Assembly: GCF_001297705.1 (NCBI RefSeq)
Contig: NZ_LIRF01000003.1
Span: 310,001-374,000, forward strand
DNA length: 64,000 nt
From: Chryseobacterium sp. ERMR1:04
Lineage (GTDB): Bacteria > Bacteroidota > Bacteroidia > Flavobacteriales > Weeksellaceae
Direction of reading: 5' to 3'
Below are positions 35,051 to 43,781 of this stretch, piece after piece (positions within the stretch are counted from its first letter, which is position 1; each line of letters starts with the position of its first letter). Made by a program: the position numbers and the translations under genes. Below the pieces are notes generated by a model. It had not been told where the DNA came from. It did not search any database and saw only the letters and a program-made list of their open reading frames with translations.

Positions 35051-35133
35051 TGAATTGAATAAACCTTTAGTATTTACGGGATTCCATAAAAACCGAATTC
35101 TTTTAAATAATATATTTGCTGGAAATTATAACC

Positions 35134-35727
35134 ATGAAAAAGATTTTATTTCTTTTATGCATTACTTTATCGGGTTTTGCTTCTTCGCAAAAAATAGATC
35201 AAGAAATTATCAAAGACAATGATGCAACAAAAGTAAACAATTATACAAATGCATTGTCTTGGGCGGCACAAAACTCTAAAGAGCTTAGGATTAAAAATAT
35301 TTTGGTAAGTGATTCTAATTTAGGAGTTGTTTCGTTGAATATTAATGCAACTTTAGGTAGTGGGATTGGTGTATATTATAATACAGAATTTAATTTGAAA
35401 ATAGAGGTAAAAGATAATAAATATAAGATTTCATATCTCTCTCCGATAATCATGATAAGTATGAAAAATGATGATTATTCTCAAACCACAATGAGAGGTT
35501 TGAAGTTGATACGAGAAAGGTTGAAATTAATTGAATCTCTATCAATGGATAAGTTTGATAGTAAATTAGAATGGAATTATAAAGATGTAATTTTAGCTAA
35601 AGATGACATCGCATTGGACGAAACTAAAAAAAAGTTTTTAAATGACATTTTAGATAGAATGATGGAATTGCAAACTAATTTGAATGATAGTATTTTCGAA
35701 GCAATGTTAAAAAATAATGAGTGGTAA
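35134..35727 (+). CDS. Secreted protein of unknown function (AT-rich cluster, gene 1)
   Basis: Starting at the ATG at 35134 gives 197 residues beginning with a signal peptide (MKKILFLLCITLSGFASSQ). The six residues further upstream in the open frame spoil that signal and are left out. The mature part is alpha/beta with many Asn, Lys and Asp, including NALSWAAQNSKELRIKNIL, and no recognised motif. It belongs to a group of three short secreted proteins in AT-rich DNA after tRNA-Ala, the next gene overlapping its end by a few codons if its longest frame is used. Confidence 0.7.
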   Translation: MKKILFLLCITLSGFASSQKIDQEIIKDNDATKVNNYTNALSWAAQNSKELRIKNILVSDSNLGVVSLNINATLGSGIGVYYNTEFNLKIEVKDNKYKISYLSPIIMISMKNDDYSQTTMRGLKLIRERLKLIESLSMDKFDSKLEWNYKDVILAKDDIALDETKKKFLNDILDRMMELQTNLNDSIFEAMLKNNEW

Positions 35728-35737
35728 AGATCTAATT

Positions 35738-36271
35738 ATGAGAAAAACATTGTTATTTCTATTATTTCCTGTAATGTGTTTAAGCCAAACGACTAAAGAG
35801 TTTAATGATATTGTTTCACAATTTGGAAATACCTTTGATTCTTTAGAGAAAAAATTGAATAAAAAAACATATGATAAGGAGATTGATTTTGGTTTAGAAA
35901 GTCGAATTTATGATTTTCCATATTTTAATGTTTTGGCTTACGAGCGAGATGAAAGTAAGACAATTACAGAATTTAGTTTTCTATCTAAAAAAGGTTTAGA
36001 GAATAAAGAGTCATGGTATAACATATGCAAAGTATTAAATCAAGATCCTTCTGCAAAAATGGTAGATTCATTTATAAGTAGTATAGAAGATGATATTAAT
36101 TTGAAGAAAATTACTTTTAATAATATTATTGATATCCTTAGAAAACAAAGAGATACATCTGATTATATATATTATATAGTTTATAAAAAAAATAATATTT
36201 ATTACCAGATGAATGTTTTTAAAAATCAAACAATGTATAAAGTAAATAAAGATTACAAGGCCACTAAATAA
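35738..36271 (+). CDS. Secreted protein of unknown function (AT-rich cluster, gene 2)
   Basis: Taking the ATG at 35738 gives 177 residues with a clean signal peptide (MRKTLLFLLFPVMCLSQ). The mature part has about 155 charged, Asn- and Lys-rich residues and no cysteine pattern or catalytic motif that I can recognise. The codon choice is very AT-rich, more so than in the flanking efflux and AraC genes. It starts 10 bp after the previous stop and 8 bp precede the next gene, so the three are one operon. Confidence 0.65.
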   Translation: MRKTLLFLLFPVMCLSQTTKEFNDIVSQFGNTFDSLEKKLNKKTYDKEIDFGLESRIYDFPYFNVLAYERDESKTITEFSFLSKKGLENKESWYNICKVLNQDPSAKMVDSFISSIEDDINLKKITFNNIIDILRKQRDTSDYIYYIVYKKNNIYYQMNVFKNQTMYKVNKDYKATK

Positions 36272-36279
36272 TTTATACT

Positions 36280-36816
36280 ATGAAAAAAATATTTACACTA
36301 TTAATACTTCTACTTTCAACCTTTATCTTTTCTCAGGAATTTATTATGACAAATGATAATTATAAATTAAAAGCTGATAATTCAAAAGATTATATAGTCG
36401 TAGAAATTCCTGAGAAAACGAAAGAAGAGCTTTTCATTATGTCTAAAAAATATTTGAACTTCAATTATAAAGGTATTAGGAATGATGGTTATAATGAAGT
36501 TGAAAATGAGCAGATTATTATTGATGTTTTGAGTAGAGATTACAGAAAAATTTGGATCAATTTACAAGGTGGTAATCTTTGGAAAGTTTCTAATAGATAT
36601 GAGTTTAATTTCAAAGATGGTAAGCTTATGATTAGGCCATATTTTTCTCATTTTTCTAATACAGAAAACAATTCTATAGCTAAAATAACGGTACTTTATG
36701 ATAGTAGAGGAGAAGTTAGAAAAGAGAATATTATGTCATTTGTTGAAGCACTTGCAAATAATTTTATTAGAGATTTTAAAAAAGGAATTGAAGAGTATAA
36801 AAGTAACGATTGGTAG
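36280..36816 (+). CDS. Secreted DUF4468-like protein (AT-rich cluster, gene 3)
   Basis: The 178-residue protein has a signal peptide (MKKIFTLLILLLSTFIFSQ). Its mature region, with YIVVEIPEKTKEELFIMSKKYL and a following acidic strand-rich part, resembles DUF4468 proteins of Bacteroidota that adopt a TBP-like fold. The resemblance is moderate. Function is unknown. It is the last of the three AT-rich genes, and 149 bp separate it from the AraC regulator. Confidence 0.6.
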   Translation: MKKIFTLLILLLSTFIFSQEFIMTNDNYKLKADNSKDYIVVEIPEKTKEELFIMSKKYLNFNYKGIRNDGYNEVENEQIIIDVLSRDYRKIWINLQGGNLWKVSNRYEFNFKDGKLMIRPYFSHFSNTENNSIAKITVLYDSRGEVRKENIMSFVEALANNFIRDFKKGIEEYKSNDW

Positions 36817-36953
36817 TAAGAAATAATAAAACAATATATACAGTACTATCAATTTAAAAGCAACATGAGATCATTGAACAATACATAATTTATTAGTAAC
36901 GATTATTACATTGAATTAATAATAATTTTCAGCCCACATTCGCTCAGAAATAT

Positions 36954-36961
36954 TATTTTTG
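36954..36961 (+). promoter_or_regulatory. -7 element directly before the AraC-family gene
   Basis: TATTTTTG matches TAnnTTTG but lies only 4 bp before the ATG at 36966. If it is used, transcription would start almost at the start codon and the mRNA would be leaderless or nearly so. Confidence 0.4.
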
Positions 36962-36965
36962 TGAG

Positions 36966-38033
36966 ATGGAGCTAGGCCAGGAAATCTTATTTTTTTTTAG
37001 TGCATTAGGGGTGTTTAATGGATTCATCATTAGCATTTACCTGTTGTTGTTTAAGAAATCGAAAACTCCAACATCCTATTTTTTCGGATTACTGCTCCTC
37101 GTCCTGTCTATCAGGATTGTTAAATCTATCTTTCTGTATTTCTATCCGGACTTACCCCTTATTTATATTCAAATAGGATTGTCAGCTTGCTTTATGATTG
37201 GTCCGTCATTGTATTACTTTACGAAATCTGCATTGATTGAACCTGAAAAAACACCTGTTGTATGGAAACGGACTTATTGGGGGTGGTTTTTAGCGATTGT
37301 TCTATTCGGTATTATTTTTCCCTATCAAAACAATCCACATATCTGGAAATACCTTTGTCCGCAGTTGATTTATATTCAATGGTCAGTTTTTGTAATCCTG
37401 TCGGGATGGCAACTTAGAGGATTATTTGCTAAATTATTTAACTCAACAGAAAAATTATCGGAGACTGAAAAATCACTACTATCGATTTTTATTGGGGTTT
37501 TAATTATTCATATTGCTTTTGTTTTATCCATAATGGGAGCCTTTAGAGGGATGTATATTAGTGGAGCGCTCTTCTTTTCTTTCATTTTATACTTAAATAT
37601 ACCGTTGTTCATCAACAGAAAAAAAAGCAATACCGTCTTTTTGGTAGATCAGGATGAAAAACGATATGTTAATAAGAAGATTTTAGACGAATATGCACTG
37701 CCTTTAACAGAAAAACTTGAAAGAATAATTACAGAGCAGGAATTGTATAAAAATCCAGATCTTAAATTAGGTGATCTGGCTAAAAAAATGAATATTTCTG
37801 CACATCAGCTCTCGCAATTACTCAATGATAATTTAGGAAAGAGTTTTACTGTTTATATTAATGAGTACCGCATAGAGGAGGCTTGCCAACTGATGGTAAG
37901 AGAACATGCGATTAAGCTTGAAGCCATAGGATATGAGGTAGGATTCAATTCTAAATCTACTTTTTACGCTGCATTTAAAAAACATAAAAATACCACACCT
38001 AAAGGCTACAAAGAACAGCTTTCAGCGAGTTAA
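36966..38033 (+). CDS. AraC-family regulator with N-terminal membrane domain
   Basis: This 355-residue protein has about seven membrane helices in residues 8-220 and a C-terminal AraC/XylS DNA-binding domain (about 255-350). The domain has two helix-turn-helix units: LKLGDLAKKMNISAHQLSQL, and IGYEVGFNSKSTFYAAFKKH with the conserved TPKGY end. Membrane-bound regulators of this design sense signals directly and are frequent in flavobacteria. Downstream are the two NTF2-like genes, each behind a similar palindrome that this regulator might bind; that link is inference. Confidence 0.88.
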   Translation: MELGQEILFFFSALGVFNGFIISIYLLLFKKSKTPTSYFFGLLLLVLSIRIVKSIFLYFYPDLPLIYIQIGLSACFMIGPSLYYFTKSALIEPEKTPVVWKRTYWGWFLAIVLFGIIFPYQNNPHIWKYLCPQLIYIQWSVFVILSGWQLRGLFAKLFNSTEKLSETEKSLLSIFIGVLIIHIAFVLSIMGAFRGMYISGALFFSFILYLNIPLFINRKKSNTVFLVDQDEKRYVNKKILDEYALPLTEKLERIITEQELYKNPDLKLGDLAKKMNISAHQLSQLLNDNLGKSFTVYINEYRIEEACQLMVREHAIKLEAIGYEVGFNSKSTFYAAFKKHKNTTPKGYKEQLSAS

Positions 38034-38071
38034 CATATCTTTATTTCGTAGGGTTTTATAAATTGAAACTC

Positions 38072-38120
38072 CTGATTTTTAAAATCAGAACCTCGTAGAT
38101 TTTCTTTTTCTATAGTTTTG
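38072..38120 (+). promoter_or_regulatory. Palindrome and promoter before the first NTF2-like gene
   Basis: A perfect 17-bp palindrome, CTGATTTT-T-AAAATCAG (38072-38088), lies 25 bp upstream of the -7 element TAGTTTTG (38113-38120). That is a position typical for an activator site near -45. A related copy precedes the next gene. Confidence 0.55.
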
Positions 38121-38170
38121 GATCATTCCAATAATGGGATAAAAATTTAACTCATTTTAATCCAAAAACT

Positions 38171-38599
38171 ATGAAGAAACTCTTTCTTTTATTCTATCTA
38201 TTTACGGGATCTCTCGTCATTTTCGCTCAACAAAGACAATCAGATAAACAATTGATCAGGAAAGTCCTTACAAACTATATCGAGGGAAGGAATAATGGAG
38301 ATACAGCACGTTTGTCAAGTGCATTTCATCCTCAAGCAGATCTTCGCTCGCGCGATGAAAAAACCGGGAAGCTTATGATTTGGCCTATTGCTGATTATAT
38401 CAGCAGGTTTACTCCCGGAGCAAAAATTAACTGCACCGGCAAAATCATTTCTATCAATATAGCAGGAAACGCGGCTCAGGCAAAAATTAAACTTTACTAC
38501 CCTGATAAGACGTATGCAGACTATTTTAACTTGCTAAAGATCGATGAAAAATGGGTAATTGCCAGTAAGATATTTTCCATTTACCCAGCTCATCAATAG
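38171..38599 (+). CDS. Secreted NTF2-like (lumazine-binding type) protein
   Basis: The 142-residue protein has a signal peptide (about residues 1-19, ending VIFAQ) and one NTF2-like domain with LTNYIEGRNNGDTARLSSAFHPQAD near its start and YADYFNLLKIDEKWVIASK near its end. Such single-domain cone folds often bind small molecules. Its sequence is closely repeated as the first domain of the gene at 38773, so it arose by, or gave rise to, a tandem duplication. The ligand is unknown. Confidence 0.85.
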   Translation: MKKLFLLFYLFTGSLVIFAQQRQSDKQLIRKVLTNYIEGRNNGDTARLSSAFHPQADLRSRDEKTGKLMIWPIADYISRFTPGAKINCTGKIISINIAGNAAQAKIKLYYPDKTYADYFNLLKIDEKWVIASKIFSIYPAHQ

Positions 38600-38670
38600 A
38601 TTTCATTTTCTTTTTTACTAATAGAATACACTCCAGAGGAGATGATTCGTCCTATTTTATAAATTGAAAC

Positions 38671-38721
38671 TCCTGATGTTAAAACTCAGGACCTCTTGGA
38701 TTTTCTATTCCTATAATTTTG
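38671..38721 (+). promoter_or_regulatory. Palindrome and promoter before the second NTF2-like gene
   Basis: A diverged 21-bp palindrome (38671-38691, arms TCCTGA and TCAGGA) and the -7 element TAATTTTG (38714-38721) repeat the layout found before the first NTF2-like gene, at nearly equal spacing (23 versus 25 bp). Confidence 0.55.
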
Positions 38722-38772
38722 CACTACTCCAATAAAGGAACATTTTTTTTAACTCATTTTAATTCGAAAACT

Positions 38773-39878
38773 ATGAAAAAACGCTTACTTTTCATTTACC
38801 TATTTACTTGTTCGATTCTCACTTTTGGTCAACAAGAGCAATCTGATACAGAACTTATCAGGATAGTCCTCACCAACTATATTGAAGGAAAAATTAACAG
38901 CGATACAGCCCGCTTATCAAGTGCCTTTCACCAAAAAGCAGATTTTCGGTATCATGATCTAAAAAGTGGGAAACTTGTCATTTGGCCTACTGCCGATTAT
39001 GTTCGCTCATTCACACCGGGAAAAAAGAACAATTTTAAAGGTGAAATTATTTCCATTAATATTGCAGGAACTGCTGCTCAGGCAAAAGTTGATATCATGT
39101 ATCCTAACGCCACCTATGCAGATTATATGAACCTGCTGAAAATAGATGGTAAATGGGCTATTGCCAATAAGGTACTCGGCCAACATGCCATTCGTAGAAA
39201 GGTATTGTTTATTACGACCAGTCATGAAAAATTGGGCAACAGTGGTGAAAAGACAGGGTATCATTTCGGAGAAGTAGCTCAGGCTTATAAACCTTTTTAT
39301 GAAGCAGGTTATGATATCGATTTTGCCAGTCCTAAAGGAGGTAAAACCTACCATTATGGGGCTGATATGAATAATGAAACAGATGCTTGGTTTATGCAGA
39401 ATATTGAGGCTACTGATAAATTGTTTAATGCGCTAAAACTATCTGAAATCGTACCCGAAAAATATGATGCCGTTTATTTTGCGGGGGCCACGGTGTAATG
39501 TGGGATTTGGCTAATGATACCATCAGTGAAATGATCACAAGAAAGATTTATGAAAATAATGGAGTAGTGGGTGCCGTATGTCATGGGCCTGCAGCGCTAA
39601 CGAATGTAAAACTTTCTAATGGCCAGTTTTTGGTTAAAGGTAAAATATTAACTTCATTTACCAACAAGGAAGAAAAATACATTAAACTGCATAAGATAGT
39701 GCCCTTTTTACTACAGGATGAACTAGAAAGAAAAGGCGGTGTATTTAAATCTGTTGACAATTGGCAGCCAAATGTGCAGGTAGATCAGCGTCTGGTTACG
39801 GGGCAAAATCCTGCTTCTACAGGAAAACTGGCAGAGGAGATGATTCGCCTTATGGTAAGTAAATCTGATGTGAAATAA
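38773..39878 (+). pseudogene. NTF2-like plus DJ-1/PfpI fusion gene, frameshifted
   Basis: The first part encodes a signal peptide and an NTF2-like domain (about residues 20-135), then a DJ-1/PfpI (type 1 glutamine amidotransferase-like) domain starting RKVLFITTSHEKLGNSG. The frame breaks at a run of five G (39483-39487): the protein ends YFAGATV, while another frame continues MWDLANDTISEM and later AVCHGPAAL with the nucleophile Cys. One more G would give YFAGGHGVMWD, the normal DJ-1 sequence, and a 368-residue protein. The gene is thus either broken, phase-variable, or affected by a sequencing error. Its upstream region and first domain duplicate those of the gene at 38171. Confidence 0.85.
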
Positions 39879-39938
39879 AAATAATAAGCCTAAAATTCCT
39901 GAATTTTTCAAAATAACGTATCGAGTTTAAAATAAAAA

Positions 39939-39979
39939 TGCACAAAAAGTGCACAAATTAAATTAATATTATATATTTG
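39939..39979 (+). promoter_or_regulatory. Inverted repeat and promoter before the small lipoprotein gene
   Basis: The inverted repeat TGCAC-AAAAA-GTGCA (39939-39953) lies upstream of the -7 element TATATTTG (39972-39979). The predicted transcript has a long leader of about 108 nt before the ATG at 40094. Confidence 0.45.
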
Positions 39980-40093
39980 CCAGATTCTTAAAGTATATAG
40001 ATAAATATTTTAAGATATAAGAGGTAGAATAGTGGTTTTTCCATATTCACCATAAAATATCAGAATTTATTCCATATAACTATTATAAAAACT

Positions 40094-40468
40094 ATGAAGA
40101 AACTATTTTTACTCTTGTTTACCGCTTTTTTGTTTGTTGGTTGTAGCTCTGATGACGATACGATTTACGATTTTATCGGAACATGGTCTGGAACTTATGA
40201 TGGAAGTGACAAAGGCGATTTTAATTTTGTGGTCGCTAGTGACGGAAAACTAACAGGGACGATGCATTCTACAGTAAAAAATGAAAATTATGTTATTTCA
40301 GGAAAGGTAACGAATGCAGGAGATATTACCGGAGTAGTAGGTTCACCTTCAGATGGTGACTTTCATGGGGCTTTAACAAGAGATAAAAAAGGAAGCGGAG
40401 GCTGGACGAATTCTGTGCCTACCCCTTCAAGATCTGGAACTTGGTCTGGAGAAAAGAATAAGCAATAA
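40094..40468 (+). CDS. Small lipoprotein of unknown function
   Basis: The 124-residue protein has a lipobox with Cys17 (FLFVGCSSDDD) followed by the acidic SDDD typical of surface-exposed Bacteroidota lipoproteins. The mature part is beta-strand-rich with repeated glycine-containing turns: IGTWSGTYDG near the start and SRSGTWSGEKNK at the end. This suggests a small lipocalin-like barrel. I do not recognise a family. It is monocistronic and ends in a strong terminator. Confidence 0.8.
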   Translation: MKKLFLLLFTAFLFVGCSSDDDTIYDFIGTWSGTYDGSDKGDFNFVVASDGKLTGTMHSTVKNENYVISGKVTNAGDITGVVGSPSDGDFHGALTRDKKGSGGWTNSVPTPSRSGTWSGEKNKQ

Positions 40469-40487
40469 GATAATTATTACAATATAC

Positions 40488-40520
40488 AAAAAGACTATCT
40501 ACTTGGATAGTCTTTTTTTT
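40488..40520. terminator. Bidirectional terminator
   Basis: A 12-bp stem (40488-40499 with 40506-40517) with A and T runs on its flanks serves the lipoprotein gene on the plus strand and the convergent gene ending at 40546. Confidence 0.88.
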
Positions 40521-40545
40521 GTTTTAAATCTGTAAAAGTGATTTC

Positions 40546-41205
40546 CTAATCTAATTCATTTACAAACCCCATATTCAAAATTTTTTCATCCTTTTTTGCA
40601 ATCATAAAATAAAGAATCAGATCTTCTTCCAGAAAATGCTTCCCAAAAGATATTTTTTTCTGGTGTTCTAATAAAATGGCTTCTTCAAAAGATTCTGTTA
40701 TATAGTTTTCACAATCCACTTTTATAGTCAGCATGACAACTTCATCACTGGATAATTGATTTTCAATAGAAAGGTTATTTCCTGCTGAATCTAAAGAAAT
40801 TGAAGCCCTGTTTTCAAAATTAGGTTTTATTCCAAATTGAAATTTTCTGAGGAGTAGTTTTCCTTTTTCTGTAATCATTCCTTTGGCAACATTTCTTTTT
40901 CCTCTCTCTGAAATGAGGTCTAAGTCTTTAATCTCTGTCATCAATTTGGCAAATTTCTGATAGAGTAGAGGATCTTCCGCCTGTTTAATATAGGGCTCTA
41001 AAGCATGTCTGATCATCTTTCCAACTTTAGAACAATGGCCGAATTCGGAGCTGTTTTGTCGTACTTTTTCATAAGCAGGACTTTTCTTAAAAGCCGTTTT
41101 ATTGAACCCGCTTTTCTTTCGAACAACATTTTTGCCATTCAAAGTATAAAAAACAAGGTCGCCAACAGCACCTTTAATTTTAATTAGACTTTCATAGGTT
41201 GCCAT
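40546..41205 (-). CDS. Conserved protein of unknown function
   Basis: The ATG at 41205 gives 219 residues beginning MATYESLIKIKGAVGDLVFY. The -7 element TATATTTG on the minus strand at 41228-41221 rules out the open-frame start at 41223, which would overlap it. The first 70 residues, including GKNVVRKKSGFN and FKKSPAYEKVRQNSSEFG, look like those of a flavobacterial family also found near secretion genes. The rest is mixed alpha/beta. No signal peptide or membrane helix is present, and function is unknown. Confidence 0.72.
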   Translation of the reverse strand: MATYESLIKIKGAVGDLVFYTLNGKNVVRKKSGFNKTAFKKSPAYEKVRQNSSEFGHCSKVGKMIRHALEPYIKQAEDPLLYQKFAKLMTEIKDLDLISERGKRNVAKGMITEKGKLLLRKFQFGIKPNFENRASISLDSAGNNLSIENQLSSDEVVMLTIKVDCENYITESFEEAILLEHQKKISFGKHFLEEDLILYFMIAKKDEKILNMGFVNELD

Positions 41206-41220
41206 ATCCAAAATTGAATT

Positions 41221-41228
41221 CAAATATA
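41221..41228 (-). promoter_or_regulatory. Promoter of the 40546-41205 gene, -7 element
   Basis: TATATTTG on the minus strand matches TAnnTTTG and predicts a start near 41214, nine bases before the chosen ATG. Confidence 0.5.
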
Positions 41229-41312
41229 ATGATAATTAGTTGAATATCATATTTTAACATATATTTAGTATATAGTTCTAGTATAGTTTAAACATAATTT
41301 AAATATAAAATG

Positions 41313-41320
41313 TATATTTG
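41313..41320 (+). promoter_or_regulatory. Promoter of the NlpC/P60 gene, -7 element
   Basis: TATATTTG lies 30 bp before the ATG at 41351. Upstream is a short near-repeat of AGTATA units (about 41268-41288). Confidence 0.5.
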
Positions 41321-41350
41321 TAAATAATTAGGTACAGTGTTAAAAATCAG

Positions 41351-41929
41351 ATGAATATGAAAATGGGATTATTTAAAGACAACTTACAAATAAAGCAGCT
41401 ATCTGTTTTACTGATTGCATCTTCACTTATTATTTCTTGCGGAAGTTCAAAAAGTGTTGCGAGTAAAAGAAACACAAGCAATAAAACAATTGCTAAATCT
41501 GAAAACATCAGAAAGTTAGATTCCAAGTTCGACGGAAAAGTCCCTAAATCCATCAATAGTGTTTTGAAAGATGCTGAAAAGTATATGGGAACACCTTATA
41601 AATTTGGAGGGAATACTTCTTCAGGATTTGATTGTTCAGGCTTCACCGTAAAAGTTTTTGAAGAAAATGATTTTAACCTACCGCGCAGGTCATCTGATCA
41701 GGCAGAAGCAGGTCAGAAAATAGATATCAGTGAGGTCAAACCGGGAGATCTTCTGTTTTTTGCCACAGCTGGCGGAAGCAGAGTTTCACATGTAGGTATT
41801 GTTCATGATATCAATACGGATGGCGAAGTGAAATTTATTCATGCCTCTACTTCAAAAGGGGTTATCATTTCTTCATTGAATGAAAAATACTGGAATAAAG
41901 CATATCTTCATGCACAAAGAGTTTTGTGA
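41351..41929 (+). CDS. NlpC/P60 (C40) peptidoglycan peptidase lipoprotein
   Basis: The 192-residue protein has a lipobox Cys30 (SLIISCGSS), a Ser/Lys-rich linker and a C40 peptidase domain (about residues 68-190). The catalytic Cys95 is in FDCSGF, His147 in SHVGIVHD and the third polar residue His164 in FIHAS. Enzymes of this type cleave gamma-D-Glu-diaminopimelate bonds in cell-wall peptides. A LytTR gene follows 31 bp later on the same strand, so they may share a transcript. Confidence 0.93.
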   Translation: MNMKMGLFKDNLQIKQLSVLLIASSLIISCGSSKSVASKRNTSNKTIAKSENIRKLDSKFDGKVPKSINSVLKDAEKYMGTPYKFGGNTSSGFDCSGFTVKVFEENDFNLPRRSSDQAEAGQKIDISEVKPGDLLFFATAGGSRVSHVGIVHDINTDGEVKFIHASTSKGVIISSLNEKYWNKAYLHAQRVL

Positions 41930-41960
41930 AAGTCACCAATAGCAGAAGAAAACAGCGAGG

Positions 41961-42287
41961 ATGATAAATAAAACGTTTGCTTTTATTAAGACTGATAAGA
42001 AGTTTGTTAAACTTTTCTTTGATGATATCACAGCCATAAAAGGATTGGGAAACTACGTTGAAATTTACACCACTTCTGATAAAAAATACATTTACTATAA
42101 AACACTTAAAGACTTAATTGAAAGTCTTCCTGATGAATTCATGCGGATTCATAATTCCTACATCGTTAATGTAACAAACATTGATTCTTTCGAGGACAAC
42201 CATATTATATGCAAAGATTTAAAATTGACCGTGGCCAAAAGCTATCGGGAATGTTTGATGAATACTTTGCAGAAGATGATGTTGTAA
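41961..42287 (+). CDS. LytTR DNA-binding domain protein
   Basis: The 108-residue protein consists almost entirely of a LytTR DNA-binding domain. DDITAIKGLGNYVEIYTTSDKK, LPDEFMRIHNSYIVNVTNI and the C-terminal VAKSYRECLMNTL match the family's three-stranded core. No receiver domain or sensor part is attached, so it either acts alone or depends on a partner elsewhere. Targets are unknown. Confidence 0.88.
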   Translation: MINKTFAFIKTDKKFVKLFFDDITAIKGLGNYVEIYTTSDKKYIYYKTLKDLIESLPDEFMRIHNSYIVNVTNIDSFEDNHIICKDLKLTVAKSYRECLMNTLQKMML

Positions 42288-42395
42288 TCCATCTACATCA
42301 GTAATTAGGCTAACGGAATAATATTTCCTACAGACCAAATAATAATATTTTCTGATATTCATATTCACTTTAGTTTTGTTAAAAATTAAAATAAA

Positions 42396-42770
42396 ATGAA
42401 TAAAAATACGGTCTTAGATTACATCAAAACGCATAATCTAATAGGAATAAAAGCAGGTACAAATCGTTCTGCTTTTTTAGAAATTTGGATGGTTGTGGTT
42501 GATAATCGAATTTTCGCGAGATCCTGGGGCTTAGCTGAAAAAAGCTGGTACAATAGTTTCCTTCAAAATCCAGAAGGTCAATTACAATGTGGTGATCTTA
42601 TTGTGAATATCAACGCCATCGTTCCGACAGACATGGATGAACTTACAGAAGGTATTAACAATGCTTACCTAACGAAATACAATTCTGAACATAATATGGA
42701 GTACGCAAAAGGAATAATCCAAACAAAGCATGTAGAAAAAACGATGGAGTTTATTATTGATGAATCATAA
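42396..42770 (+). CDS. DUF2255 family protein
   Basis: The 124-residue protein resembles DUF2255, a family with the split-barrel fold of flavin- or F420-binding nitroreductase-like proteins. The visible features are FLEIWMVVVDNRIFARSWGLAEKSWYNSF with the conserved Arg-Ser-Trp centre. Length fits. No cofactor motif is certain, and it stands alone between the LytTR gene and dapD. Confidence 0.75.
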   Translation: MNKNTVLDYIKTHNLIGIKAGTNRSAFLEIWMVVVDNRIFARSWGLAEKSWYNSFLQNPEGQLQCGDLIVNINAIVPTDMDELTEGINNAYLTKYNSEHNMEYAKGIIQTKHVEKTMEFIIDES

Positions 42771-42937
42771 TCCATCTTTCATAGTGCTTCTATATTAAGA
42801 TAATTTAATGATAAATTTCAACGCTTTCTCCCAGAATTCAACTTGTATACTATAACAAACTTTCGTATTTTTATCGCCTCAAATAACGGGCACATAAGGT
42901 TGTGTTGGGTACTGAGAAAATAATTTAAAACAGAAAT

Positions 42938-43750
42938 ATGTCGTTACAACAAACAATTGAAAACATTTGGGACAATAGAGAGTTACTACAAAATGAAGAT
43001 AGCAAAAAGGCAATAAGAGAGGTTGTATCTTTATTAGATTCTGGAGAACTTCGTGTTGCTGAACCTACAGAAAACGGATGGCAGGTAAATGAATGGGTGA
43101 AAAAAGCTGTAGTAATGTATTTCCCAATTCAGACAATGGAAACTATTGAAGTAGGTCCGTTTGAATTTCATGACAAAATTCCTTTGAAAAGAAATTATGC
43201 TGCAAAAGGAGTGAGAGTTGTACCTCATGCAATTGCGAGAGAAGGTTCTTACATTGCTCCAGGAGTAATTTTAATGCCTTCTTATGTAAATATTGGAGCG
43301 TATGTAGATTCAGGAACAATGGTTGATACTTGGGCTACGGTAGGAAGTTGTGCACAGATTGGTAAAAACGTTCACTTAAGCGGTGGTGTTGGAATCGGTG
43401 GTGTTTTAGAGCCTCTTCAAGCGGCACCGGTAATCATTGAAGATGATTGTTTCATCGGATCAAGATGTATCGTTGTAGAAGGAGTTCACGTTGAAAGAGA
43501 AGCTGTTTTAGGAGCTAATGTTGTATTAACTGCTTCTACAAAAATTATTGATGTAACAGGTCCTGAGCCTATTGAAATCAAGGGAAGAGTTCCTGCGCGT
43601 TCAGTAGTAATTCCTGGAAGTTATACAAGACAATATCCGGCTGGAGAATATCAGGTTCCTTGTGCTTTGATTATTGGTCAGAGAAAAGAATCTACAGATA
43701 AAAAAACATCTCTTAATGATGCATTGAGAGAGAATAATGTAGCGGTTTAA
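42938..43750 (+). CDS. dapD: 2,3,4,5-tetrahydropyridine-2,6-dicarboxylate N-succinyltransferase
   Basis: DapD transfers a succinyl group in the succinylase branch of diaminopimelate and lysine biosynthesis. The 270-residue protein has the N-terminal helical domain and the left-handed beta-helix of hexapeptide repeats (about residues 100-230). Family signatures include VVPHAIAREGSYIAPGVILMP, DSGTMVDTWATVGSCAQIG and GGVLEPLQAAPVIIEDDCFIG. It is the first gene of a run that continues, 31 bp later, into glycan-assembly genes. Confidence 0.97.
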   Translation: MSLQQTIENIWDNRELLQNEDSKKAIREVVSLLDSGELRVAEPTENGWQVNEWVKKAVVMYFPIQTMETIEVGPFEFHDKIPLKRNYAAKGVRVVPHAIAREGSYIAPGVILMPSYVNIGAYVDSGTMVDTWATVGSCAQIGKNVHLSGGVGIGGVLEPLQAAPVIIEDDCFIGSRCIVVEGVHVEREAVLGANVVLTASTKIIDVTGPEPIEIKGRVPARSVVIPGSYTRQYPAGEYQVPCALIIGQRKESTDKKTSLNDALRENNVAV

Positions 43751-43781
43751 GATTAATTCTTTACACTAATACCACGCAATT

